Assembly (NCBI GenBank): GCA_016124895.1
Contig: WGMU01000006.1
Coordinates: 124,001-188,000 of the forward strand
Source: a bacterium
GTDB lineage: Bacteria; Planctomycetota; Planctomycetia; Planctomycetales; Planctomycetaceae
Direction: 5' to 3'
Length of the DNA stretch: 64,000 nt
Shown here: one piece after another, positions 17,901 through 25,737 of the stretch
Position numbering within the stretch: the first letter of the stretch is position 1
How the letters are laid out: every line of letters begins with the position of its first letter
Program-made: the position numbers and the translations under genes
The notes under the pieces: generated by a model
The model's input: only the letters and a program-made list of their open reading frames with translations
Databases searched by the model: none
Told to the model about the DNA's origin: nothing

Positions 17901-19831
17901 AATTCGACACTCGTCCCGCCGACTGAGGCAACGGCGATCAGACCGTCTGTCAAATCCGGTCCGGCATCGGCGTCAATCGCCGAAGCTCCGCCACTGAACG
18001 TGATCTGCCGGTTGGCAGCATCCGCCGTGTCGACGAACCGTTCGAGTCCGGTATAGGAATACTGAGGCGTCGGCCCCGACGTCACAAAGTTGACCTGCCC
18101 GTCCAGGAGCGCTGTCCGGGAATAGTTGACTGAAGAAATAACCGACTGCACTCCGCTGCCGTCAATCATGAATGAGTCAACTCCGAGGCCGGAATTGATC
18201 ACGAACGACAGATTCGGCAGGCCGGTATTCGTTGTCAGAGTGACGTTGTCGTCACCGCCCGCCAGATTCAGAATCGCCGAGCCCGAAATACTGCCCAGAG
18301 GAACCGAGACCTGCATCGGCGAAATCTGAGTCACACCAGTCAACGCCTTGAGCACTATCGACTGACTGCTGATGATCACATTTCCGAACTGCACAGCGAA
18401 TGTCAGATCCGAGTCCTTATCAAACGTGTCCGTGACAACCAGATTGCCACCAATCACTTCGACATCGAGCGTTGCTGGACTGGTGATCGTACCGGTGACC
18501 GTGAACTGACCGATGCTGCCATAATCGCTGTATCCGGTCACCGCCGGATCGCCTTCTCCAACACCCGAAATGGCCAGGTAGTAGTCACCCTCCGTCAAAG
18601 TCGCGGAGATCTGCGCATCAAGCAGGCCGACCGGATTCGCCGACACCAGGACATTTCCGCTGGCATCACGCAGTTCCGCGAGAATGTCCAGATTCGGGCT
18701 GCGGTGCCACGGTTGAATGTCGAAAGAGACGGGACCATCTCCCGTCTTGAAGTGATACACATCGACATCCGCCGTTGTCTCGATGACGCCCTCTTCCTGG
18801 ACATCGATCCCGTTGAGCGTCAACTGGGCCGCCATCTGCTCGGTATCGCCGGCAAGGTCGGGGCGATATCCAAAGCCGTTCTGCGTCGAGATGATTGCCA
18901 GGTCATCCTGCTGATTATTGGCCTGCGCGTATTCGCCTCGACTCCACTGCACCAGCGGCTGGTAATAACCAACGCCCATGATCGGAGCCCAGCCGGTTGG
19001 CCCGTTCCCCTGGCCAGGATAGTACGGGTCGAGCGGGTAACCATCGTGCGACAGTCCCAGCGTGTGTCCGACTTCGTGGCTCGCAGCTTCTGCAGTGGCT
19101 TTCTCCTGGCCATTCCCAAGTTGAGCCGGGAAGACATAACACGGCGTGTCAATCGAATCGTTGAACGATCCAAGAAACGCAACGCCGCCGGCACCAGCCC
19201 CAAGCCAGTCAAAAGAACTGCCCCCGAACGCGACGCGAACACCCCAGCGCTGGTCATTGGGGCCCGTCCGCATCAGATCCCCGAGGTCGGTTGGCTCTTC
19301 CGTTGTTATGTCGACATCAAACGGGCTGTAATCCTCGACGATTCGCTCCCAGATGCCTTGAATCGTTTCGAGTTCGATGTTGCTGAAACTGGAAGGGTCA
19401 CCGTCTGTGTCGTACGCGGGTGTGACGACTGTGCCGTAGGCCACGTTCCACGACGTACCGGTTGTTACGTGGCCGTCGAAGTCGAGATAAATCGTCTTGG
19501 TCGCGCCCGGTCGGCTGTGCAGCGTAAAAGTCTCGTTCAGCGGATAAGGGGCCACAGCACCGGGAGCCGTATCGACCGGAGGAGTGAAGCCGATATCGGG
19601 CAGCGTCGGTATGGCGTGCGCTTCGCGACCATCAATCACCAGTTCATGCTCGACCGTCGGGTCATCAACACTGGGAAGCGTCAACAGGAGTCGCGACTCC
19701 AGCGACTCAAACCTTCCAACCGCCCGCTGCAGGCGAGTGGTTGCCGTTCTGTGGAGAAGTCGCAATTCGCTCACGCGGCGGGTTGGTTGAGCCAGACGGT
19801 TTTTCAGCGAGGAAAGCCAATCCCAGCGCAT
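11987..19831 (-). CDS. Giant secreted protein: LEPR-XLL motif, metzincin protease, Calx-beta, cadherin and RTX repeats
   Basis: A 2614-residue extracellular protein. Order: basic N-terminus; planctomycete LEPR-XLL-type motif FESLESRLLL (41-50); metalloprotease domain with zinc motif HEVGHTLGLSHD (252-263) and Met-turn around Met285; a pre-peptidase-C-like sandwich (about 350-450); long beta-rich region with an autotransporter-type strand repeat near 975-1035 (GSGAQTLSGMNTYSG); two Calx-beta domains (about 1170-1395); three VTEDD-type Ig-like/VCBS-like units (about 1410-1750); one cadherin domain (about 1757-1847); and a long RTX tail of GGxGxDxL calcium-binding turns (about 2140-2590). Expected role: surface adhesion or polymer/protein breakdown, calcium-stabilised. 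ATG at 19831 is fixed by AAGGAG. It is monocistronic with its own terminator. Confidence 0.9.
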   Translation of the reverse strand: MRWDWLSSLKNRLAQPTRRVSELRLLHRTATTRLQRAVGRFESLESRLLLTLPSVDDPTVEHELVIDGREAHAIPTLPDIGFTPPVDTAPGAVAPYPLNETFTLHSRPGATKTIYLDFDGHVTTGTSWNVAYGTVVTPAYDTDGDPSSFSNIELETIQGIWERIVEDYSPFDVDITTEEPTDLGDLMRTGPNDQRWGVRVAFGGSSFDWLGAGAGGVAFLGSFNDSIDTPCYVFPAQLGNGQEKATAEAASHEVGHTLGLSHDGYPLDPYYPGQGNGPTGWAPIMGVGYYQPLVQWSRGEYAQANNQQDDLAIISTQNGFGYRPDLAGDTEQMAAQLTLNGIDVQEEGVIETTADVDVYHFKTGDGPVSFDIQPWHRSPNLDILAELRDASGNVLVSANPVGLLDAQISATLTEGDYYLAISGVGEGDPAVTGYSDYGSIGQFTVTGTITSPATLDVEVIGGNLVVTDTFDKDSDLTFAVQFGNVIISSQSIVLKALTGVTQISPMQVSVPLGSISGSAILNLAGGDDNVTLTTNTGLPNLSFVINSGLGVDSFMIDGSGVQSVISSVNYSRTALLDGQVNFVTSGPTPQYSYTGLERFVDTADAANRQITFSGGASAIDADAGPDLTDGLIAVASVGGTSVEFPSPTNTLSISTTSAGVSSAVTLSGFGSELDSELVIAGDADDQIMVGPGSLNTATNNLTLTAGTVSIDAPVGSGASSADIQLNADMLSINAAIQSIGTLRIQPLTAGTSVALGDSAAGTLHLMDAEMALLGKKFQAIQIGDPSAADGPVEITSGSFRVPVQITGSEIFVTGLDSGRNPLELTARSGNISSLRASLNPVFAYDAFGSSITLRTLDNAVGDIGSAIAPIYVSTNDLTTDSSASSGDQFVATEDPSATLTSASGGSITIGAGTFNAGTSTAVTSSIGLGTLANARFNLSGHDLSVAYLTGDGGVVSLGSQTLTINSSLDATFGGVISGLGNVIKAGSGAQTLSGMNTYSGTSLLTGGSLLIDGTLASSVSLAGGFLGGSGTVMADVSGSISGGGIAPGSSPGQLTVSNNVTLESSQFFDVEINGLTPGTEHDQLVLSGTASVLTLNSPVLAASVIGYAPTPGDKITLIDLVDPASTIVGTFRNLPEGAAVEIDGYAFTISYSDGTDGNDVVLTAIPAAVRVVALQPSVTEDSGGTLTFQFQRFGDLSNPLLINFSTSGLADATDYVLTGASSYDAMTGQGSIDLGSGMTTVDIQVTPNTDTAFEVDEDVTVTVLPGIDYEPGATISDSALILNDDVGISLAINQASVPEAGPGTLVYTFTRHASTTGSLTVNFALSNMNTAQLGTDYLLTGATTLAGNLGTAVFADGQTTFDLTVTPIDDPLFEIPETVTISVQPGAGYDPADPALPSAQTGLITSEDNAVPTLNPIGRQTVTEDDPQQTINLSGITAGFSDQQNLRVTAVSSRPDLVMNQSVVYTSPLTTGQVLYTPEPDAYGSLILTITVEDGGLDNDLLTTGDNLTFSRDVEVVIQPVNDDPTLAPISSQMVNEDSGEHSAPLTGMSPGPKEFEPFRVTAVSSDPTLIPFITIDHDPQSPTGTLRYRTGANLSGMATITVSITDAGADGTLTTESDNRTVTQTFDVTVDPINDPPTIDLLPAVVIDEDSGMLQIDLTGITGGPGEPERVDLSVRTLDTNGNPDQSVIPDPTILSFTPGDTSAVLQLAPNANAFGNAVIELTLTDFGPDDSFGTMADNATRVVTFSVSVRPVNDAPQSTSQTFMLPEASPADTLVGMITATDIDSDRLRYEILSGNTNNAFKIDTNSGALYVNDQGALNLETQPTYDLMVAITDLGTPPESVTIQVTVDLTDVAPEGALIINPSDWLSDSLIVRRSGAMFENIEILDGGGMVIATAPAVEVDSIIINGNNDVAESVLVDFSVASAFGNGDTVPPLGLTFNGGTGDVDDSLEVKARLSDVFTDVVHLLTGPDSATIRANDNVITLNGVEQVTDKLRASNRGINLTGADDQITLEAGPSAGDFLAELRSAGTTPMVVFGTPVAGMTLDLGDGTDSLTVSSFEIGLRGRLTVLGGDGDDSFFIGGLNGDTVTLDGGAGNDSLYEVRGSNLLIRDGLIAELNADVLRSLAVMSSVDFVDATGTDGPDRLDATGFTGNVSLTGLAGDDVLIGGLGNDLLDGGDDRDMLIGGPGNDSLLGGLHADTLSGNEGVDEIDGQGGADRLLEIASGTIVLTPTTLSINGEADVLHGIMSAFLYGEAGDDVIDASLFNGWVRLTGGAGDDVLTAGPFNDILDGQDGDDSLRGQSGDDLIYGGNGQDTALGENGDDEIHGGNDGDSIDGGAGNDFLIGEQGNDRLIGGLGVDRIFGGGGRDTISGNAGDDSLTGNGGFDVISEDISGPMEVTAVGLNGASVGSDEFASIEQVALFGSAGPDYVNATGYTGLLNVFAGAGDDTIIGGQGNDVLYGEDGRDRLEGLGGDDVLAGQGGDDLLIGGDGNDFLVGGDGNDLLDGGAGDDRLRGNSGDDSLRGGAGNDLLEGNSQADLLLGGSGNDTLAGGKGDDTLLGEAGIDSIDGERNRDTGTGGGNGSGASASDSLVSIEVIDDAFTVDFDALISAF

Positions 19832-20368
19832 GGCTGCTCCTTGTGGATAATTTCGGTACGAACGGGTGTTGAAGAAATGACCGTGCCGACGTTTTCTGCT
19901 GACGGCACCAGGCATTGGCGGCGAATGCGCCAGTTCATCTTTCGCAATCCGTGCGCAGCCTCCAGCGGGAGACATCCTGCGGTGAACGCCACGCGCTCGA
20001 AATAAAGGCATCACTGGAACGCGCGCCGACACCGGATTCGCAACTGAGACCAGAACGGCCCAGAACGGAATCCGACACGCTAACCCGAAGCGATCGCCGA
20101 ATCAAAGCCGCCGATGCTGATCCGGACAGATACAGGAAAAAGCGCTCCCTGCGGTTTACAGTTCACGCTGGTTTGACGCGTGAAACCGTCCCAGCGGTGC
20201 TGTTCGCTGAGTCCGCGGCAGTCTTCTCTCCAGAGATCGAAGGGTGTCTCGCGAAGGCGCAGAGACTCGACGCTGTGCCCCATACCGCTTATCGTCGCCG
20301 ATCCGGAACTGTTGACGGACATGGACGTCGATTATCGATCGCCACTGCTGAACTCGACAGGTCTGCTG
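19832..20368. other. Divergent intergenic region, no supported gene
   Basis: A 537-bp gap between the start of the giant gene (leftward) and the start of the secreted hypothetical gene (rightward). Frames stay open from both genes into the gap but carry no leader or motif, and the strong ribosome site at 19836-19842 rules out a longer giant protein. Both promoters must lie here; I cannot place them. Confidence 0.4.
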
Positions 20369-21631
20369 ATGTCTCGCCGGTTTGAGATCGAATCGTCACT
20401 GCTCGTTAGTCACGGAACCTTACTCATTGCCGTGCTCGTTCTGCTTTTGACAACGGATCTCCGCAGTGCGAACGCGTGCAACATTCCCGTCTTCCGCTAC
20501 GCGCTGGAACGCTGGTCGAGTGACAATCTGCAACTGCACCTTGTCATCCGCGATTCGCAGCTTCGCGACAGCGACCGACAGGCCATCGAACAACTGACGC
20601 AGACGACGGACTCGCCGACCAACCTGACCACGACCGTCTGGGATCTCGACACCAGCATCGAATTGCCCGAGTTTCTTACGAACTTGAAGCTGTCTGACAA
20701 AGCCGAACCCTGGTGCCTGATCCGCAGCTCGGGCGACGCCGAACCGCCGCGCGTTGTCTGGTCGAGCCCGCTGCGCGACACCACGCCGCAACAATTGAAA
20801 ACATCGCCTGCGAGAGAGGCGCTCGTAAAAATGCTGCTGCAGGGCGACTCGGCCGTCTGGATTGTCATCCGCGGAGACGACGACAGGCAGGCCGACGCGA
20901 TGATCAGGTCGCTGAAGACAACGCTGCGGCAGCTTGAAGACGAAACACCGCTGCCGGACGGGATCGGTCTGCCGGGGTCCGAGCTGTACTCACAGATCCC
21001 GCTGATGGTCAGCTTTCCGATTCTGGAAGTCGATGCAGCCGACACGGCCGAGCGCGTCTTCCTGGAGCATCTCCGCGCCTTTCTGCCGGGACGGCCAACG
21101 ACGTCAAGTGAGGCACCAGCAACGCCCGCCGCACCGCGGTCGACACTCGTCGTCCCGGTCTTCGGGCGCGGCCGGGCACTCGTCGCCATGACGGCCGACG
21201 ATGCCAATCCCGAAACTATTCGCGACCTGACCACGTTTCTCAGTGGAGCCTGCTCGTGTCAGGTCAAGCGGATGAACCCTGGTTTCGATCTGCTGCTCAG
21301 CGTCGACTGGAAGCGGCAGCTTTTCGGCGAGAGCGCGGCCGACGTTCCCGCGGACTCACTCCTGAACGGCAGCGACTCCGGCATCCCGACTCTCGTGGCA
21401 ATCGCTCCAGGCAACGCGGCAGCGGAGTCCATTCCGCCACTGGTGGTCGTCCCAAGCGATGTCGACACGGCAACTGGCATCGACCAGCAGGTCGGCGCAG
21501 CGACAGACACAAAAGCGGCCAGTGACCGCAGATCCGCTCAGCAAACTCAGCAATTCGTCTGGCTGACCGGCGGCTTCGCTGTGCTGGTCGGCCTCGGCAC
21601 GCTTCTCTCGACGCTATGGCGATCGGCTTAG
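20369..21631 (+). CDS. Secreted or membrane-anchored protein of unknown function
   Basis: A 420-residue protein I do not recognise. It starts with a signal-anchor (about 10-35, VSHGTLLIAVLVLLL) followed by NACNIPVFRYALERW. The middle is soluble, with no catalytic motif seen; the C-terminus has one membrane helix (about 395-415, LTGGFAVLVGLGTLLS) and a short basic end. This topology puts most of it outside the cytoplasm, held at both ends. The ATG at 20369 is preferred because the hydrophobic leader follows it; ATG at 20321 would add 16 residues. The next gene, a double ModA-like protein, starts 30 bp downstream, so the two are probably co-transcribed and may act together in the envelope. Confidence 0.75.
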   Translation: MSRRFEIESSLLVSHGTLLIAVLVLLLTTDLRSANACNIPVFRYALERWSSDNLQLHLVIRDSQLRDSDRQAIEQLTQTTDSPTNLTTTVWDLDTSIELPEFLTNLKLSDKAEPWCLIRSSGDAEPPRVVWSSPLRDTTPQQLKTSPAREALVKMLLQGDSAVWIVIRGDDDRQADAMIRSLKTTLRQLEDETPLPDGIGLPGSELYSQIPLMVSFPILEVDAADTAERVFLEHLRAFLPGRPTTSSEAPATPAAPRSTLVVPVFGRGRALVAMTADDANPETIRDLTTFLSGACSCQVKRMNPGFDLLLSVDWKRQLFGESAADVPADSLLNGSDSGIPTLVAIAPGNAAAESIPPLVVVPSDVDTATGIDQQVGAATDTKAASDRRSAQQTQQFVWLTGGFAVLVGLGTLLSTLWRSA

Positions 21632-21660
21632 TGATCAGTTTGAACTGAAAGGCGACTTCG

Positions 21661-23214
21661 ATGAACCGCATGGTCCCGCTGATGGTCCTCTCACTGGCCG
21701 TACTCATCGGCCTGGTGTTTCTAATCAGCCCAGGCAAGCCGCCGTCACCTTCCGTCACAACAACCACTGAGTCCGGCGACACAGCGGCACCAGAAGCCGT
21801 TGAACCGATTTCGATCTTCTGTGCAGCGAGTAACCGCGCGGTGATGGAAGCCGTCCGGGCGGACTACGAAGCCGAATTCGGCGTGCCCGTGCATGTTCAA
21901 TACGGGCCGTCGAATACGCTGCTCTCTTCTGCCGAAGTCTCGCAGACCGGCGACCTGTACCTGCCGGCCGACGACAGCTACCTGGCGATCGCGCGCGAAC
22001 GGAATCTCGTTGACGAGGTCGTTTCGATCGCTGCGATGCAGGGCGTTGTGGCCGTCAAAAAAGACAACCCGGCCGCGATTAAAGCATTCGACGATCTGCT
22101 CGACAAACCAGTGCGGCTCGTTCAGGCCAATCCAGACGCGGCCGCCATCGGCAAACAGACACGCGAGGCTCTGAAAGCTCAGAATCTGTGGGACAGGCTC
22201 GACGCAGCGACGACCGCCTATCGAACGACCGTGAACGACGTCGCCAACGATGTCAAAGTCGGTGCCGCCGATGCCGGCATTGTTTACGACGCCGTCCTGC
22301 ACACGTACCCGGACCTGGAGTTTGTTGAACTCCCCGAGCTGAAGGCCATCCGGGCGGACATCGCCGTCGGCGTTCTGCGTTCAACAAGCAGTCCTCAAAG
22401 GGCTCTGCACTTTGCCCGGTATCTCTCGGCCGAAGATCGCGGTCTGCAACGGTATCGCGAATTCGGTTTCCGTGCCGATAAGGGTGACGAATGGGCCGAC
22501 CGGCCGGAGATTAAACTGTTCGCCGGTTCGATGCTGCGTCCGGCGATTGAGGAAACGATCAAACGGTTCGAGCAGCGGGAAGGGGTCATCGTGGACCGCG
22601 TTTATAACGGCTGTGGCATTCTCGTCGCGCAGATGAAAGCCGGACAGCACCCAGACGCCTACTTCGCCTGCGACAGCGAGTTCATGGCTCAGGTGACGGA
22701 TCTGTTTCCGAAGTCGGAAGCCGTCTCGAAAAACGAACTCGTCATCATGGTTCATAAGGGCAACCCGAAGGGCATCAAGTCACTGAAGGATCTCGGCAAG
22801 CCGGGCCTGCGTGTCGGCATCGGGCACGAGAAGCAGTGCGCGATGGGCTGGCTCACGCAGCGAACGCTCAAGGAAGGCGGCGTTCAGACGCAAGTCATGG
22901 AAAACGTCACCACGCAGACACCGACCGGCGACATGCTCGTCAATCAGCTCCGTGCCGGCTCGCTTGACGCCGCCGTCGCCTACTTGAGCAACGCTGCCGG
23001 TTCGGCCGAATTCCTGGACGCCATTCGCATCGAAGGGATCCCGTGTTCACAGGCGACGCAGCCGTTCGCGGTCGCCAGAGAGTCGAAGTACCCGCAGACC
23101 GTCGGACGCCTTTATGCCGCCCTTCTGACCGCCGACTCAAAGCAGCGCTTTCTGCTGGAGGGCTTCCGCTGGGAACCCGAGTCACCGACGGTCAGGATCG
23201 AACAGCACAACTGA
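21661..23214 (+). CDS. Tandem (double) ModA-like solute-binding protein
   Basis: A 517-residue protein with an N-terminal membrane helix (5-23) and two periplasmic-binding folds of the molybdate/sulfate type in one chain: the first about 50-275 (ISIFCAASNRAVMEAV ... GDLYLPADDSYL), the second about 280-505 (IKLFAGSMLRPAIEE ... DAYFACDSEFM). The usual molybdate SBP has one such domain of about 230 residues. The domains differ strongly, so the fusion is old. No permease or ATPase of an ABC importer is next to it. The leader has no lipobox Cys, so it is probably a signal anchor. GAAAGGCG lies before the ATG. It may bind an oxyanion as a sensor or receptor; that is inference. Confidence 0.82.
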   Translation: MNRMVPLMVLSLAVLIGLVFLISPGKPPSPSVTTTTESGDTAAPEAVEPISIFCAASNRAVMEAVRADYEAEFGVPVHVQYGPSNTLLSSAEVSQTGDLYLPADDSYLAIARERNLVDEVVSIAAMQGVVAVKKDNPAAIKAFDDLLDKPVRLVQANPDAAAIGKQTREALKAQNLWDRLDAATTAYRTTVNDVANDVKVGAADAGIVYDAVLHTYPDLEFVELPELKAIRADIAVGVLRSTSSPQRALHFARYLSAEDRGLQRYREFGFRADKGDEWADRPEIKLFAGSMLRPAIEETIKRFEQREGVIVDRVYNGCGILVAQMKAGQHPDAYFACDSEFMAQVTDLFPKSEAVSKNELVIMVHKGNPKGIKSLKDLGKPGLRVGIGHEKQCAMGWLTQRTLKEGGVQTQVMENVTTQTPTGDMLVNQLRAGSLDAAVAYLSNAAGSAEFLDAIRIEGIPCSQATQPFAVARESKYPQTVGRLYAALLTADSKQRFLLEGFRWEPESPTVRIEQHN

Positions 23215-23216
23215 CT

Positions 23217-23246
23217 GCCGACGCGACACTTCAGAACAGCGTCGGC
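23217..23246. terminator. Possible bidirectional hairpin between convergent genes
   Basis: GCCGACGC (23217-23224) and GCGTCGGC (23239-23246) pair exactly around a 14-base loop. It begins 2 bp after the double-ModA stop and covers the last codons and stop of the MOSC gene. No T-run is present on either strand, so termination is only suggested. Confidence 0.4.
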
Positions 23247-23767
23247 TGCTGAGACGAGTGGTCTGCTTCCGACGAGTCCTCAACGATCAGTCTCACTTCG
23301 TCACCAACGCGCAGCTCGCCCGGTTCGAGTACTCGCGCGCAGATGCCACCGTGACCGCGCATGGCGTTGTAGCCTCCCGTGCCGAGCACTTCTTCCATGC
23401 GTGAACAGGGCACACAAGGGCCGGTGCCTTCGAGCAGTGCCGTTCCGATGCGAAACTTCTGGTCCTTCAACGCCAGCAGGTTGATCCCCGACACCAGCAC
23501 GTTGCGTCGCAACAGGTCCGGCGTGAGGAATTCACGGCCGGTCAACGACGCAACGACCGGCAGATGTTCGGCCTGAATCAGCGTGACCTGTCGCTTCGGG
23601 CTGCCATTCGCCGCGTGATGGTCGCCTTCGAGCCCTGTCCGCTCACGCGCCGTCGCAGACTCGACCGACCTCACAGCGCCGCGACGTTCGGTACACAGAC
23701 CGATCCACTCAACCCGCCCCGGCTGAGCGGTTCGCTGCTTCAACTCGTTAAACGACTCGTCCACCAT
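23231..23767 (-). CDS. MOSC domain-containing protein
   Basis: A 178-residue MOSC-domain protein (MOCO sulfurase C-terminal). Visible are the N-terminal strand VEWIGLCTERRG, the glycine segment GLEGDHHA near 46-53, RNVLVSGINLLAL near 90 and the family Cys motif GPCVPCSRME near 118-127, then GGICARVLEPG. MOSC proteins bind the molybdenum cofactor or carry activated sulfur. It is convergent with the double ModA-like gene 17 bp away, a suggestive molybdenum theme but on opposite strands. It is cytosolic. The ATG at 23767 gives the normal length. Confidence 0.9.
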   Translation of the reverse strand: MVDESFNELKQRTAQPGRVEWIGLCTERRGAVRSVESATARERTGLEGDHHAANGSPKRQVTLIQAEHLPVVASLTGREFLTPDLLRRNVLVSGINLLALKDQKFRIGTALLEGTGPCVPCSRMEEVLGTGGYNAMRGHGGICARVLEPGELRVGDEVRLIVEDSSEADHSSQQPTLF

Positions 23768-23900
23768 CGACGCCTGCTCCGATCTTCCGCTGCTCGCCAG
23801 AACGGCCGGCGAACCAAATCACTCGACGCCAGCCATCAGTAACGGAGTCAACTTCCTGCGAGCTTAAGAACGCATCTTCGCGATCAAAAAGTAACCAGCA

Positions 23901-24107
23901 ATGGCACTCGGCTGCTGGGCGGCCGTCGTCAGCCACAACCGCCGGTTCCTCGATCGCATCGCCACGCACATCCTGGCCATTGAAGGCGACAGCCAGGTCT
24001 ACTGGTTCGAGGGCAACTACAAGATGTACGAAATCAACCGTCGCGAACGCCTCGGAGCCGACGCCGACCAGCCCCACCGCATCAAGTACCGCCGAATCAA
24101 CGGCTGA
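23901..24107 (+). pseudogene. ettA: Fragment of ettA 3' end, copy 1
   Basis: An open piece whose residues from about 23922 on match only the extreme C-terminus of the ABC-F protein Ett[18 protein letters not shown], then FEGNY and [20 protein letters not shown] complete EttA is about 555 residues; here only about 60 remain. The ABC-signature Asp of SHDRWFLD is changed to Asn, and the Trp to Arg, consistent with decay. The 95 bp from about 23997 to 24092 is identical to the second copy at 24252-24440. No start or ribosome site is convincing, so it is a remnant, not a gene. Confidence 0.8.
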
Positions 24108-24134
24108 TCTCCGCCAGGCAAGGTCAACTACTGA

Positions 24135-24234
24135 GTAGGCCGGATCAAGGAGCGCAGCGACGCCGCTCCGGCAGCACATTCACATCTCACGCCATTGCCG
24201 GAGCATCGTCGCTGCGCTCCTCGATCCGGCCTAC
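24135..24234. repeat. 100-bp palindromic element, GTAGGCCGGATC family
   Basis: Two 39-bp arms, 24135-24173 and 24196-24234, are reverse complements apart from about four positions, with a 22-bp loop. Arms begin GTAGGCCGGATC and contain GGAGCGCAGCGACG. The whole looks like a small non-autonomous mobile palindrome (MITE/REP type). It sits exactly between the two broken copies of the ettA 3' end. A worn relative is inside the Lhr gene at 31590-31688. Confidence 0.85.
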
Positions 24235-24251
24235 ATTTCTGCGACCGCTGT

Positions 24252-24440
<189 letters not shown>

Positions 24441-24604
24441 CATCCAATAATGGACTCGATTAGCCAGTTGTTGACGGCTCACCTGATTGATTTGCCAGAG
24501 CATCACACGCGATCGCCATATTTCTGTTATCGCGTTTGCGATCGATTTCGGATTATGCCCATACTGAATGCGTACGGTTCTGTGCATCAGTACGAGGCAT
24601 CGGA

Positions 24605-25567
24605 ATGACAGTCGAAAAAAACAAAAGTGTGAGTGATGCTGACGGTCGGCGGAAACGTCCACGGCGAAAGAAGGCTGCAGCGAGTAAGCAAGTAACGCGG
24701 CCAGTCTGTGGTCTCGTAATGCCGATCTCAGAGATCGATGGTTGTCACGCGTCACATTGGGATGAAGTGCGAAACATCCTCACGGAGGCTCTCTCAGACG
24801 TTGGCTTCGATGCTCGTCTGGTCAGCGAGAGTGAGTCTGCAAACATTATTCAAGGTGAGATTGTCAAGAATCTCTTTTCGAACGAACTGGTTGTCGTTGA
24901 CGTGAGCGCAAAGAATCCGAACGTAATGTTTGAGCTTGGTCTGCGTCTCGCATTTGATAAACCAGCAGTGATCGTGAAGGATGACGAAACGTCGTACTCG
25001 TTCGACACATCTCCAATCCGGCACTTGGAGTATCCAAGGAGTTTGCGGTACTCGGACATTGTGAGATTCAAACAGGCGCTCGGCGCGTATGCGAAACGAA
25101 CTCACGAGGATGCTGCCCAAGCCGGAGGAACAGCTTCGTATCTGGAAAGCTTTGGCCCAATCAAGATTGCAACGATTGAATCGGAACAGGTTTCACCGCT
25201 TGATCTGCTTGTTGAAGAGGTCAAGGTCGTCGGCAGCAGAGTTAGAAGATTGGAGGAGCGAATTGCAGGAAAGGAAACGGCAAGTAAGTTGAGCGATCCT
25301 GCGCGTCCCCGCGCTGGCGAGGCCATGTTCCTTCGTATGTTGGTCGCCACCGCAGCCGATCGCGCTATCGGAACTCGCCCTCCATCGGGCCTGAACCCCG
25401 AAGAACTTGCAGATCTCGTAATGCCTTGGGTTGAAGAAAGAGTGGCCGCCGAAGGAAGAGCCGTTGACCTCGATCGAGTTCATAAACTCATTGCTGACAG
25501 AATTGAATCAACGCTGACTGGCTCTCCTCTCGACAGATTCTTGCGTCCCTATAGCTCTATGGATTGA
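24605..25567 (+). CDS. Nucleoside-2-deoxyribosyltransferase-like fold protein, possible defence effector
   Basis: A 320-residue protein. After a basic tail (RRKRPRRKK, 15-23) comes a Rossmann-like domain (about 33-165) starting CGLVMPIS, with SANIIQGEIVKNLF, ELVVVDVS and the motif NPNVMFELGLR (104-114). That NxNVxxELG motif marks a nucleoside-deoxyribosyltransferase-like/TIR-like nucleotide-processing fold often found as an effector beside bacterial defence genes. A coiled coil (about 200-228) and a helical C-terminus follow. ATG at 24605 has GAGGCATCGGA upstream. The gene is clearly lower in GC than its neighbours and lies between ettA remnants and a palindrome, which suggests transfer. Enzymatic activity is not shown; function remains open. 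Confidence 0.65.
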   Translation: MTVEKNKSVSDADGRRKRPRRKKAAASKQVTRPVCGLVMPISEIDGCHASHWDEVRNILTEALSDVGFDARLVSESESANIIQGEIVKNLFSNELVVVDVSAKNPNVMFELGLRLAFDKPAVIVKDDETSYSFDTSPIRHLEYPRSLRYSDIVRFKQALGAYAKRTHEDAAQAGGTASYLESFGPIKIATIESEQVSPLDLLVEEVKVVGSRVRRLEERIAGKETASKLSDPARPRAGEAMFLRMLVATAADRAIGTRPPSGLNPEELADLVMPWVEERVAAEGRAVDLDRVHKLIADRIESTLTGSPLDRFLRPYSSMD

Positions 25568-25648
25568 AACATCAGCCCAGACTTCAGTGCGACCATGCTA
25601 CGCGCCCTAACTTCGAGTTACTCGTCAATGGCCAACCGATCGGAACGT

Positions 25649-25673
25649 CTACTTCAAGCGTTTCTGCCAGCTA
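25649..25673 (-). pseudogene. Remnant copy of the argH 3' end
   Basis: Read on the minus strand these bases encode WQKRLK and a TAG stop, matching the real ArgH end WQDRLK and stop at 25738-25758 in 19 of 22 bases. It lies on the other side of the palindrome at 25675-25741. It looks like the old argH terminus left behind, or a target duplication, when the palindrome arrived. Confidence 0.55.
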
Positions 25674-25674
25674 T

Positions 25675-25737
25675 GTAGGGCCGGTTCCCACCGGCCAATG
25701 TGCGGACATCAATCCAATCGGCCGGTAGGAACCGGCG

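Noticed and set aside
18704-20005. A 433-codon open frame on the plus strand
   Set aside because: Mostly antisense to the protease domain of the giant protein, where HEVGH and LEPR-XLL motifs prove the minus-strand frame.
24135-24234. An attachment site or tRNA remnant
   Set aside because: The structure is a long simple stem; no cloverleaf, CCA or T-loop sequence is present and no integrase is nearby.
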